Assembly: GCA_001704765.1 (NCBI GenBank)
Contig: MBFK01000093.1
Span: 63,955 to 127,954, forward strand
DNA: 64,000 bases
Source of the DNA: Sinorhizobium shofinae
GTDB lineage: Bacteria; Pseudomonadota; Alphaproteobacteria; Rhizobiales; Rhizobiaceae
Direction: 5' to 3'
Shown: one piece after another, positions 48,848 to 57,214 of the stretch
How positions within the stretch are numbered: the stretch's first letter is position 1
Layout: each line of letters opens with the position of its first letter
The notes under the pieces: model-generated
Databases searched by the model: none
What the model was told of the DNA's origin: nothing
What the model saw: only the letters and a program-made list of their open reading frames with translations
Made by a program: the position numbers and the translations under genes

Positions 48848-51502
48848 ATGGAGGTGGCTTTGGGCGCTGGCGAGTTGTCGATATTCCCGTTCTGTGTTGC
48901 GCACCTGGCCGCCCAGGGCGAGAAGCCGGCGCTGGTGTTTCCCGACGGGAGGCTCGTCAGTTATCTCGAACTCGCCGCTCGCGTCGATCGCCAGGCATCG
49001 CAGTGGCGCCGCGAGCGCGGATTGGTGATGCTCGAGGCCGATCTCTCGGAGCACGCGATCATCGCCTATCTTGCCGCACTCGATGCCGGACACGCCATCG
49101 CTCTACAGGGTCCGGCCGCCATGAAGGCGGATCGCGAGATCTTCAAGCCGGATTTCCGCCATCGCCGGATCGACGGATGCTGGCGCACAGAGCGGCTGGA
49201 GCGAGGCCGGGTGGTCCCCCATCCCGATCTCGCCGTCCTGCTCTCGACCTCGGGCAGCACCGGCCAGGGAAAATATGTCCGACTATCGAGAACGAACATC
49301 GAGGCCAACGCACGTTCCATCGCCGAATATCTCGGCCTCACGGCGGCGGATCGGACCTGCCTCATTCTGCCGCTGCATTATTCCTATGGCCTCTCGGTTC
49401 TGAACGGTCACCTGGCGGTCGGGGCAAGCATTTACCTTCCCGGCGGATCCATTCTCGACGAGGGTTTCCTCGACGGCCTCGCCGAGAGCGGCTGCACCAA
49501 TCTTTCCGGCGTTCCCTATTCCTACGACCTTCTGGAAAAGGTGGGCTTTCGCGAGCGGGAGTTTCCGCAACTGCGGTTCATGACCGTGGCTGGCGGACGC
49601 CTGGCGCCCGAGAAAGTTCGTCTCTTCAATGAAGACCTGCTTGCACGCGGCGCATCCTTTTTCGTGATGTATGGCCAGACGGAGGCGACCGCCCGTATGG
49701 CCTACGTGCCTCCGGATCGGCTGCGGGGCAGGGAGGACAGGATTGGTGTCGCGATACCGGGCGGCAGCCTGACGATCGAGGACGAAAGCGGGCGACTGAT
49801 CACCGGTTCGGAGGAATCCGGCGAACTCATCTATCGCGGCGCGAACGTAATGATGGGCTATGCCAGTTCACGGGCTGACCTCGCCCAGGGCGCCGCGCTC
49901 TCCGAATTGCGAACCGGCGATCTGGCGGTGCGGGATGCCGACGGGTTCTTCCGCATCGTCGGGCGGACGAAGCGGATATCGAAGATCGCCGGTCTGCGCA
50001 TCGGGCATGACGGTCTCGAAGCGGCTCTGGAGCGGCACGATATCGCAGCCGCGGTCATTGGCAGCGATGCCGAAATTCATGCCTATTTCGTGGGAGAACG
50101 CGATCCCGACGACGTCCGCCGGCTGCTCGTCTCCGCAAGCGGATTGACCCTGCTGCAGGTGTGGGCGACGCCTATCGACGCGCTGCCGCGCCTGGCATCC
50201 GGCAAGGTCGATTATGAAGCCCTTCGCGCAAAAAGCCGGGGAGTCGGCAGCTCTTCGCATGGGGAAGGCGTAGAAGCCCTGTTCGGCCAGCTATTCTACC
50301 CGCAGAAGGTTCGACCGGAGGACAGCTTTCTGTCGCTCGGCGGGGATTCGCTCCGTTTCGTCCAACTGTCAATCGGTCTCGAAAAAATCCTCGGCGAGGT
50401 GCCCGAGGCCTGGGAGAGAATACCGGTCAAGACATTGGCGGCCATGGTTCGCCAGGAGCGCAAGACACCGCAGATCGGCACCGACCTCTTGATCCGGGCG
50501 CTGGCCATCCTGCTCGTCGTGCTTCACCACGAGACGCTCTGGCCGATCCCGGGCGGCTCGGCGACGATGGTCATCCTCGCCGGATTCGGCCTGGCGCGGT
50601 TCCAGAGCGGCGCTCTTTTGTCGGGCTCGCTCTGGCAGCTACTGCGGTCGCTCGCGCAGATCCTGGTTCCCTACTATCTGATCGTTGCGGCTTACGCCCT
50701 TGCCTGGGGGGACGTGCCCTGGGCCTCCCTCTTCCTCGTCGGCAATTTCGGCTTCGCCGATCCCGAGCGCCACAGCATGGTGCCTTATCTCTACTGGTTC
50801 ATCGAGGCCTATTGCCAGATGGTGCTGGTGTTTGCGGCGCTGTTCGCCGTGCCGTTCGTCAGGCGCTTCGCCGCCGCCCGGCCCTTTGCCGCCGGCATGG
50901 CGCTGATCGCTGCGGCTTTTGCCGCCCGCCTGGCGATGCCGCTGCTTTGGGATATCGGCAACCGCCAGATCTTCACGCTGCCCTGGATCTTCCACCTGGC
51001 CGTGGTCGGCTGGTGCGCGGCCATAGCCCAAAACTGGCCCCAGCGGCTCGCGGTCATGGCAGCGGGAACGGGGATCTATCTGTTTCTCGGTCTTTACGAG
51101 GGAGTCTGGATCGGTACGAAGATCAAGTATCTGCTGCAGATCGTCGTTCTCGCGGCCCTGCTGTTCCTGCCTCGCATCCGCCTGCCGCAATGGGCCGTGC
51201 AGTTGGTCCTGCCGCTCTCGGCGGCAGGCTTTCACATCTACATCCTGCACCGCTTCGTGCCGGAACTCCTGCTGGCGCCGGTGCAGCCGTTCCTTCCACC
51301 ACTCGCCTATTCGCTCTGCTCGATCGCTGGCGGCGTCGTGCTGGGGCTTGCTGTCTGGTCGGGGCAGCGTCAACTATTCAAATGGCTTATGCGCGCCAGA
51401 GCGGGCGCTCTCCCGACGGATTGGCCGGCCGGGCTCAAGGCCTGGCCCTGTTCAGGCCGCCCACTTTTCGCCCTCGGCCCGCAGGAAGAAAGCCAGGTCT
51501 AG
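48848..51502 (+). CDS. Fused AMP-forming ligase, carrier domain and membrane acyltransferase
   Basis: 884 residues in three parts. An adenylation domain (1-460) has STSGSTGQGK (133-142), YGQTEA (275-280), TGDLA (356-360), GRTKRISKIAG (372-382) and the C-terminal catalytic lysine Lys453 (ASGKVDYEAL). A carrier domain (about 470-540) has the phosphopantetheine site LGGDSL with Ser501. A C-terminal region (about 545-865) has roughly ten hydrophobic segments and starts with IRALAILLVVLHHE, as in acyltransferase-3 proteins. It should activate an acid as adenylate, load it on its own carrier and pass it to an acceptor at the membrane. Neither acid nor acceptor can be named. Start is ATG 48848 or TTG 48860 (GGAGGT lies between). 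Confidence 0.85.
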   Translation: MEVALGAGELSIFPFCVAHLAAQGEKPALVFPDGRLVSYLELAARVDRQASQWRRERGLVMLEADLSEHAIIAYLAALDAGHAIALQGPAAMKADREIFKPDFRHRRIDGCWRTERLERGRVVPHPDLAVLLSTSGSTGQGKYVRLSRTNIEANARSIAEYLGLTAADRTCLILPLHYSYGLSVLNGHLAVGASIYLPGGSILDEGFLDGLAESGCTNLSGVPYSYDLLEKVGFREREFPQLRFMTVAGGRLAPEKVRLFNEDLLARGASFFVMYGQTEATARMAYVPPDRLRGREDRIGVAIPGGSLTIEDESGRLITGSEESGELIYRGANVMMGYASSRADLAQGAALSELRTGDLAVRDADGFFRIVGRTKRISKIAGLRIGHDGLEAALERHDIAAAVIGSDAEIHAYFVGERDPDDVRRLLVSASGLTLLQVWATPIDALPRLASGKVDYEALRAKSRGVGSSSHGEGVEALFGQLFYPQKVRPEDSFLSLGGDSLRFVQLSIGLEKILGEVPEAWERIPVKTLAAMVRQERKTPQIGTDLLIRALAILLVVLHHETLWPIPGGSATMVILAGFGLARFQSGALLSGSLWQLLRSLAQILVPYYLIVAAYALAWGDVPWASLFLVGNFGFADPERHSMVPYLYWFIEAYCQMVLVFAALFAVPFVRRFAAARPFAAGMALIAAAFAARLAMPLLWDIGNRQIFTLPWIFHLAVVGWCAAIAQNWPQRLAVMAAGTGIYLFLGLYEGVWIGTKIKYLLQIVVLAALLFLPRIRLPQWAVQLVLPLSAAGFHIYILHRFVPELLLAPVQPFLPPLAYSLCSIAGGVVLGLAVWSGQRQLFKWLMRARAGALPTDWPAGLKAWPCSGRPLFALGPQEESQV

Positions 51503-51967
51503 CGTTAATGAAGGGCGCCCGAGCGCGGTCAAGGTCGCGTGCGCCTGTCCGCGGTGATGGGTCTGGTGATTGAAGAAATGCGCGAGCGTCGGACCGAGTC
51601 TCTGTGTGATCTTGTCGGGCATGGTGAGCGGCGAGTAGGTGAAGTGCGCATTGAGCCGCGCTTCGTCGAGGCTGTCGACCCAGACGATGATGCGCTCGTC
51701 TTCCGCCATCCGAGCCGCCCTCAGTGCGGTGAGGTCTTCGCACAGGATCGCATCGAGCCTCGTGGGGGCCTCGCCCTCCTTGGTGAATCGCTTCATCCAG
51801 ATCCGGTCGGCCGCGAGGATGTGGTTGAGCGTTCCATGCAGCGAGCCGAAGAAAGCGCCCCTGTTCTCCCGGTATTCCGCCTGGGAGAGTTCCTCTGCGG
51901 CGGCGTAGAGACGCCGGTTGGCCCAGCGATTGTAGTCGGCAAACATCCGGTAATGGTCAAGCATCAA
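51452..51967 (-). CDS. DinB family protein
   Basis: 171 residues of the DinB/YfiT four-helix bundle family. The metal-binding histidines are visible in GTLNHILAADRIW (about 49) and HFFNHQTHHRGQ. Family members include thiol-dependent transferases and damage-induced proteins; the function here is unknown. It runs convergent to the ligase-acyltransferase gene and overlaps its last 51 bases. GGAGGGAG lies upstream of the start. Confidence 0.88.
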   Translation of the reverse strand: MMLDHYRMFADYNRWANRRLYAAAEELSQAEYRENRGAFFGSLHGTLNHILAADRIWMKRFTKEGEAPTRLDAILCEDLTALRAARMAEDERIIVWVDSLDEARLNAHFTYSPLTMPDKITQRLGPTLAHFFNHQTHHRGQAHATLTALGRPSLTLDLAFFLRAEGEKWAA

Positions 51968-52040
51968 CTTTCTCCCTCCTGCATGTTTCCTTAAATAGGA
52001 GGCGATCTAGGGATGAAAACATGCAGCAATTCAAAGTGCT

Positions 52041-52084
52041 ACAGCGACCTTTGTGCGTCTGAAAAGACAGACGCACGGCGCTGT
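52041..52084. repeat. Rhizobial-type intergenic palindromic repeat
   Basis: A nested inverted repeat: outer arms ACAGCG (52041-52046) / CGCTGT (52079-52084) and a perfect 9-bp inner stem GTGCGTCTG (52053-52061) / CAGACGCAC (52068-52076) with loop AAAAGA. The flanking GCAGCAATTCAAAGTGCT is part of a motif I recall as recurring between genes in Sinorhizobium and Rhizobium. Only one copy is seen here. Confidence 0.65.
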
Positions 52085-52209
52085 CGTGTCGGCCAGCCTA
52101 GCGCGGATTGTTATTCGCGTGTCGAATGCAACTCATGAAATTTACTGATTTGATCGACCGATCTCCCTGTCATCCTATGCGTCGAACGATATTCAGATCA
52201 GGAGGTGAG

Positions 52210-52899
52210 ATGACCCGCAAACTCTACGCGCTCTGTGGTACCGACCGGACGCGCCCCTTTTCGCCGCATGTGTGGAAGACCAAGCTGTCGCTCGCGCACA
52301 AGGGGCTTGGCTTCGATGTGGTTCCCGTCGGCTTCACCGAAATTCCGAAGCTCGAGCAAGGGGCGACGAAGATCGTCCCGCTGCTTCGCGACGGCGAAAA
52401 ACTCGTTAGCGACAGCTTCGACATCGCCCTTTATCTGGAGGAGGGCTATCCCGACCGCCCGACGCTGTTCGGCGGCGAGGGGGGCAAGGCGCTGGCCCGC
52501 TTCGTCGAAGGCTGGTCGCAGATGACGCTGCATCCTGCGATCGGGCGCATCGCCATCATGGATATCCATGATGGCCTCGATCCGGTGGACCAGGCCTATT
52601 TCAGGCAAAGCCGCGAAAAGCGCTTCGGCAAGTCGCTCGAGGCGACCGCGGAGGCGGGACGGGTGGATCTCGAAACCTTCTCGGCCAAGCTCGAGCCGCT
52701 TCGCCACATGCTGAAATTCCAGCCCTTTATCGGCGGCGATAGACCACTCTTTGCCGATTACATCGCCTTCGGTGCCCTGCAATGGGCGCGCATCGTCTCG
52801 CCGCATCATTTGCTCGCCACCGGGGATGTCGTTTCGGACTGGTTCGAGCGTTGCCTCGATCTTCATGATGGCCTCGGCCGTTCCGTGACAGCGGCGTGA
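52210..52899 (+). CDS. Glutathione S-transferase family protein
   Basis: 229 residues with a thioredoxin-like N-terminal domain ([19 protein letters not shown], then [23 protein letters not shown]) and an alpha-helical C-terminal domain. ATG 52210 follows AGGAGGTGAG, nearly the ideal ribosome binding site; the longer frame is not needed. The SPHVWKTKL start resembles beta-etherase-like GSTs, but the substrate is unknown. Confidence 0.87.
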   Translation: MTRKLYALCGTDRTRPFSPHVWKTKLSLAHKGLGFDVVPVGFTEIPKLEQGATKIVPLLRDGEKLVSDSFDIALYLEEGYPDRPTLFGGEGGKALARFVEGWSQMTLHPAIGRIAIMDIHDGLDPVDQAYFRQSREKRFGKSLEATAEAGRVDLETFSAKLEPLRHMLKFQPFIGGDRPLFADYIAFGALQWARIVSPHHLLATGDVVSDWFERCLDLHDGLGRSVTAA

Positions 52900-53000
52900 A
52901 ACTCTCTTCCGCAGCGGCGAATCATCGCCGCGCCCCCTTGTTTTGCGCGGCATTGGCGGCTAATGAACCGCCACTTCTCAAGAGCAAGGGAATTGAGCCA

Positions 53001-53423
<423 letters not shown>

Positions 53424-53470
53424 TTCATTTTCTTCGCTTCGGCCTCTAAAGGCTTGAAACGATTCTTCGA

Positions 53471-53498
53471 AACCGGGGCGGAGACGCCCCGGTTTTCC
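53471..53498. terminator. Terminator after ndk
   Basis: Perfect 10-bp stem AACCGGGGCG / CGCCCCGGTT with a GAGA loop, followed by TTCC; the opposite strand ends in AACC-TCGAAGAAT. It separates ndk from the convergent lipoprotein gene. Confidence 0.88.
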
Positions 53499-54001
53499 TA
53501 TGTCGGGCAGTTGGCCGTGTCGAAATGTGTCGGCGCCAGCCCGTTCCTGAAGACTTCCGGGTTTTTGTCGTAGGCCGGACCCACGACCAACGGCCTCCCC
53601 GGCATGACACTTTGGTCGGTGTCGGAAATCACCGTCGTTTCCAGTTTCTGCAGCGTTGCTCCGTCCGGCCCCTTGACCTCGATCGTCACGGCATAGGGCC
53701 TCTCCTTCTTGACGCAGGTGATATCGGGGCTCTCCAGCACCACCTTGTCCAGTTTCGGGAAAAGCTTGCGCGTCAGCGTCAGGGGTTCGCCGCCGGCCGG
53801 GTTTTCGAAAGTTGCCACCACGACGCTGCCGTCCGGCACCGGCTCCGACTTGTTGAGCGTGATCATATAGGTGGCATAGGCCAACCGGTAGTTGAAGACG
53901 AACATCTTGCCGGTCAGCTTCAGCGGGTCCGGACCGGTCTCGCGCTGGCAGCCGGCAAGCACCGCCACCACGACCAAAGCGATAGCAATGACTTTTTTCA
54001 T
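53498..54001 (-). CDS. Predicted lipoprotein
   Basis: 167 residues with a lipoprotein signal peptide (MKKVIAIALVVVAVLAGC, lipid-modified Cys18). The mature part is beta-rich with two further cysteines (DITCVKKERP and TANCPT). No family recognised. ATG 54001 overlaps the stop of the CGNR gene by four bases, so the two are coupled. Confidence 0.8.
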   Translation of the reverse strand: MKKVIAIALVVVAVLAGCQRETGPDPLKLTGKMFVFNYRLAYATYMITLNKSEPVPDGSVVVATFENPAGGEPLTLTRKLFPKLDKVVLESPDITCVKKERPYAVTIEVKGPDGATLQKLETTVISDTDQSVMPGRPLVVGPAYDKNPEVFRNGLAPTHFDTANCPT

Positions 54002-54558
54002 GGCTGGATTTCCTCTTTGCTGCGGCGGTAGTGGCGTTTGGCCTTCGTGCGGTTGCCGCAAACCGCCATGTCGCACCAGGTCCTGCTCTTGTTGCGGCTG
54101 CGGTCGAGGAAAAGCCATTCGCAGTTCGGGCAAATCTTCAGGCGATCGGGCTCCGGATTGGCAACGAGGCTGAGCGCCGAATGCGCCGTGGCGACGTCAA
54201 GCGCGATGCATGTGCCGCGCTTTGATGGTCGGCGCAGCACGGCGGCGATCGCCTCGAGCAGATCGGCGAGGAGGTCCGGCCGGTCTTCGGCCCGCACTTG
54301 CGCCCGGAAATGCCGGTCCGTCGCCTCGCGCAGACCGATCAGCGACTCCCGCCTTCCGGGCCCTATCGGCCCGAGGGTACCGAAACGCTCCTTCTCGGCG
54401 CCGTAGAGATTGGCAGCTTCGGCGAAGCCGTCGATCGCCGTTCCATCGGCGAAGCGATCGATCCGGCGCTTCGGGTCGAAGCGCAGAACTACGGAATTTG
54501 CGACATCGAGCGCCAATGCGCCGCCTGAGAATCGATGCGCGGTCCAGGTGAAGCTCAT
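53998..54558 (-). CDS. CGNR zinc finger / ABATE domain regulator
   Basis: 186 residues. The N-terminal ABATE-type domain (ALALDVANSVV) precedes a C-terminal treble-clef zinc finger with Cys143, Cys146, Cys162 and Cys167 and the namesake CGNR (167-170). Family proteins are thought to be stress-related transcriptional regulators. It is followed directly by the lipoprotein gene, which may be its only co-transcribed partner. Confidence 0.87.
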   Translation of the reverse strand: MSFTWTAHRFSGGALALDVANSVVLRFDPKRRIDRFADGTAIDGFAEAANLYGAEKERFGTLGPIGPGRRESLIGLREATDRHFRAQVRAEDRPDLLADLLEAIAAVLRRPSKRGTCIALDVATAHSALSLVANPEPDRLKICPNCEWLFLDRSRNKSRTWCDMAVCGNRTKAKRHYRRSKEEIQP

Positions 54559-54731
54559 ACAAAATTCCTAACTAGTAAAACTCATTTTAGCAGTTATATT
54601 GGTTCTGTCACTAGAGCCGCATGACGAAAGTTGGCTTCCGCTTTTGGCCTCCGCGTCTCATGAGTTGAAATTGATGCGGTTTCGTTCTTGGATTGCCTCG
54701 ATCCCGATCGCCGCGACTGACCGGATAAGTC

Positions 54732-55628
54732 ATGGCCTATTTCCTTCAGCAGATCGCCAACGCCGTCCCCGTGGCAGCGCTCTATGCGGCGCTCGCCTTT
54801 GGTTACGCGATTGCCTTTGCCGTGACGCGGCGGGCCGATCTGACCTACGGCGCGCTCTTTGCCTTCGCCGGGCAGGTGTTCGTACTCTTCGCGGATTTCG
54901 GCTGGAACCGGCTGTGGCTGGTCTTGCCGGCGGCTCTGGGTCTTGGAGCCGCGGCGGCCCTGACCTTCGGGCTTGGTGCGGGGCTTGTCGCCGGCCGCTA
55001 CGTCATGCGGCCGCTGGCGTTTTCCTCGGCCAATGCCGTCGTCGTTGCCTCGCTCGGCAGTCTCCTGATCCTCATGGAAACGGCCCGGCTTGCGTCCGAT
55101 ACGCGAAGCCTCTGGCTGCCGCCCTTCCTGAACCACGTCATCGTGTTCTGGCCGGATCCCGGGTTTCCGGTGGCGCTGACCGTCATCCAACTCCTCAACA
55201 CGGTGCTCATGGCGACACTCGTTGCCAGCGGCCATTGGCTGCTGACTTGCTCCTATGTCGGACGTTACTGGCGCGCCGTCTCGGAGGATCGTCAGGCGGC
55301 AGCCCTCTGCGGCGTCGATCCGGCGACGGTTTATATTGTTGCCTATGGGGTCGCGTCGCTTATTGCAGCCTTCTGCGGAATTCTCGCCGCTTCCTATTAC
55401 GGCAACATGGATTTCGGCACCGGCTTGACCTTCGGTGTCAAGGTTCTTTTCATCGCAGCGATCGGCGGCCAGACGGCGCCGCTATGTGCGGCTCTAGGCG
55501 CGGCCGGCGTGGGGCTCCTCGAAACGCTGTGGAGCGCCTACGGCCCGATCCTCTGGCGGGATTTCGCGATCTTCGGCTTCCTGGTCATAGTCCTGGTCGT
55601 GACACGGCGGGAAAAGGTCATTCCCTGA
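54732..55628 (+). CDS. LivH-type branched-chain amino acid ABC permease, isolated
   Basis: 298 residues with about eight hydrophobic segments of the LivH/LivM permease family: ALYAALAFGYAIAFAVTRRADLTYGALF near the N-terminus and the EAA-like loop AVSEDRQAAALCGVDPATV. The gene is full length. No LivM, LivF, LivG or binding protein is adjacent, so it either works with partners elsewhere or is an orphan. The stop lies 10 bases from the moaE stop. Confidence 0.85.
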   Translation: MAYFLQQIANAVPVAALYAALAFGYAIAFAVTRRADLTYGALFAFAGQVFVLFADFGWNRLWLVLPAALGLGAAAALTFGLGAGLVAGRYVMRPLAFSSANAVVVASLGSLLILMETARLASDTRSLWLPPFLNHVIVFWPDPGFPVALTVIQLLNTVLMATLVASGHWLLTCSYVGRYWRAVSEDRQAAALCGVDPATVYIVAYGVASLIAAFCGILAASYYGNMDFGTGLTFGVKVLFIAAIGGQTAPLCAALGAAGVGLLETLWSAYGPILWRDFAIFGFLVIVLVVTRREKVIP

Positions 55629-55638
55629 TCGCGCTCAC

Positions 55639-56103
55639 CTAGCGGTTCCAACGGTCGCGCGCCGCGTCGTCGGCATCCTTGGCGCTCACCCATTCGCCGG
55701 CGCTACCGTCGGCGCGGTGTTCCTTCTTCCAGAAGGGGGCCGAGGCTTTCAAAAAATCCATGATGAAATTCGCGCCGTCGAAGGCTGCCTGCCGGTGCGG
55801 CGAGGCGGTTACTACCAGCACAATGTTCTCACCAGGCTCGATGCGGCCGAAGCGGTGAATGGCTGTCGCACCCTGCAGCCCGAAGCGCTGCACCGCCTCG
55901 TGACAGATGCGGCTGATCTCGGCTTCCGCCATGCCCGGATAGTGTTCGAGTTCGAGCGCGTTGAGGGCACCTGCCTCGTCGCGGCAGAGCCCCGAAAAGG
56001 TGACCACTGCACCGATGTCCGTCCGGCCGCGGTTAAGCGCGGAGACCTCGGCTGCAAGATCGAAATCTTCGCGTTGGACGCGCACGGTGACCGGGGCGTC
56101 CAT
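55639..56103 (-). CDS. moaE: Molybdopterin synthase catalytic subunit
   Basis: 154 residues; with MoaD it converts precursor Z (cPMP) to molybdopterin. GAVVTFSGLCRDEA, LELEHYPGMAE, RFGRIEPGENIVLV and APFWKKEH are typical. It starts four bases after moaD. Confidence 0.95.
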   Translation of the reverse strand: MDAPVTVRVQREDFDLAAEVSALNRGRTDIGAVVTFSGLCRDEAGALNALELEHYPGMAEAEISRICHEAVQRFGLQGATAIHRFGRIEPGENIVLVVTASPHRQAAFDGANFIMDFLKASAPFWKKEHRADGSAGEWVSAKDADDAARDRWNR

Positions 56104-56107
56104 CGCC

Positions 56108-56368
56108 TCAGCCCCCCGTCATCGGCGGAAAAAGCGCGATCTCGCGGGCGCCGGCGATCGGTTCGCCGTGATCGACATGTTCCTGGTTGATCGCCGCGCG
56201 GATGACGTTCTGATGTTCGAGCGCCGCTTCATATTCGGCGCCGAGGGTCTTCAGATGCGCCAGCAGATCGCCAATCGTGACGATACCCGCCGGCAGTTCC
56301 AGCGTTTCCTCACCCTTGCCGATGCGCTCGCGCACCCAGGAAAAATAGACGAGATTTACGGTGTTCAT
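56108..56368 (-). CDS. moaD: Molybdopterin synthase sulfur carrier subunit
   Basis: 86 residues, ubiquitin-like fold, ending in the Gly-Gly (PPMTGG) that is thiocarboxylated to deliver sulfur. Start overlaps the pgsA stop (ATGA) and moaE follows at once, giving a coupled pgsA-moaD-moaE unit. Confidence 0.95.
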   Translation of the reverse strand: MNTVNLVYFSWVRERIGKGEETLELPAGIVTIGDLLAHLKTLGAEYEAALEHQNVIRAAINQEHVDHGEPIAGAREIALFPPMTGG

Positions 56369-56952
56369 TCGTTGACCACATGCTTCAAGCCGGCGCGGAA
56401 GTAATCATAGCCGGTGTAGAGCGTGATTGCTGCGGCGATCCAAAGCAGGACGATGCCCGCTTCCGTTATATAGGGCACGATCTTGTCGCCGGCGGGACCG
56501 GCAAGCAGGAAGGCGATCGCCACCATCTGGATGGTCGTTTTCCACTTGGCGATCCGCGTCACGGGGACGCTGACCTTCAGCGCGGCAAGATATTCGCGAA
56601 GTCCCGAAACGAGGATTTCGCGGCAGAGGATGATGATCGCGGCCCAGATCGACCAGCCGGCGATCGTCCCATCGGCGGCGACGAGCAACAGGATCGAGGC
56701 GACCAGCAGCTTGTCGGCGATCGGATCGAGCATCCGGCCGATATTCGATGTCTGCTTCCATATGCGGGCGAGATAGCCGTCGAAGAAATCGGTGATCGAG
56801 GCGGTGACGAACAGGACAAGCGCGGTCCAGCGCGCGAAATCGGAGCTGTGCAGCCGGCCCTCGATGAAGAAGCAGAGCACGATCAGCGGCACGATGAGAA
56901 TACGGAAATAGGTCAGCAGATTCGGGACGCTGTAGGCAATGGGCGTTGGCAT
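56365..56952 (-). CDS. pgsA: CDP-diacylglycerol-glycerol-3-phosphate 3-phosphatidyltransferase
   Basis: 195 residues from ATG 56952; makes phosphatidylglycerol phosphate in the inner membrane. The CDP-alcohol phosphatidyltransferase signature is in TDFFDGYLARIWKQTSNIG followed by MLDPIADK. Four or five hydrophobic segments. GTG 56973, with GGGGGA upstream, is a possible alternative start adding seven residues. Confidence 0.94.
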   Translation of the reverse strand: MPTPIAYSVPNLLTYFRILIVPLIVLCFFIEGRLHSSDFARWTALVLFVTASITDFFDGYLARIWKQTSNIGRMLDPIADKLLVASILLLVAADGTIAGWSIWAAIIILCREILVSGLREYLAALKVSVPVTRIAKWKTTIQMVAIAFLLAGPAGDKIVPYITEAGIVLLWIAAAITLYTGYDYFRAGLKHVVNE

Positions 56953-57214
56953 GGACTCGGTTTCTCTGGACACGACAATCCCCCATTTCCCGCGAGCTAG
57001 GGTCATCGACGCGATTTATCGTTCGGTTGGCATGGGGTAAGCGCCAGCTTGTCCCATGCCCTCCGGGTTTCAGGTGTACAGAATGACTTTGCGACCCCAA
57101 GGTCAACAGGTCATTGCGCCACGGTTGTCATATTTGGCGGATTTCGTCTGAACGCAGTCTGAATTGCGCCGCACGGCGACCATTGAGTGTCCGCGTCTGA
57201 TCAGATGCTACCGA

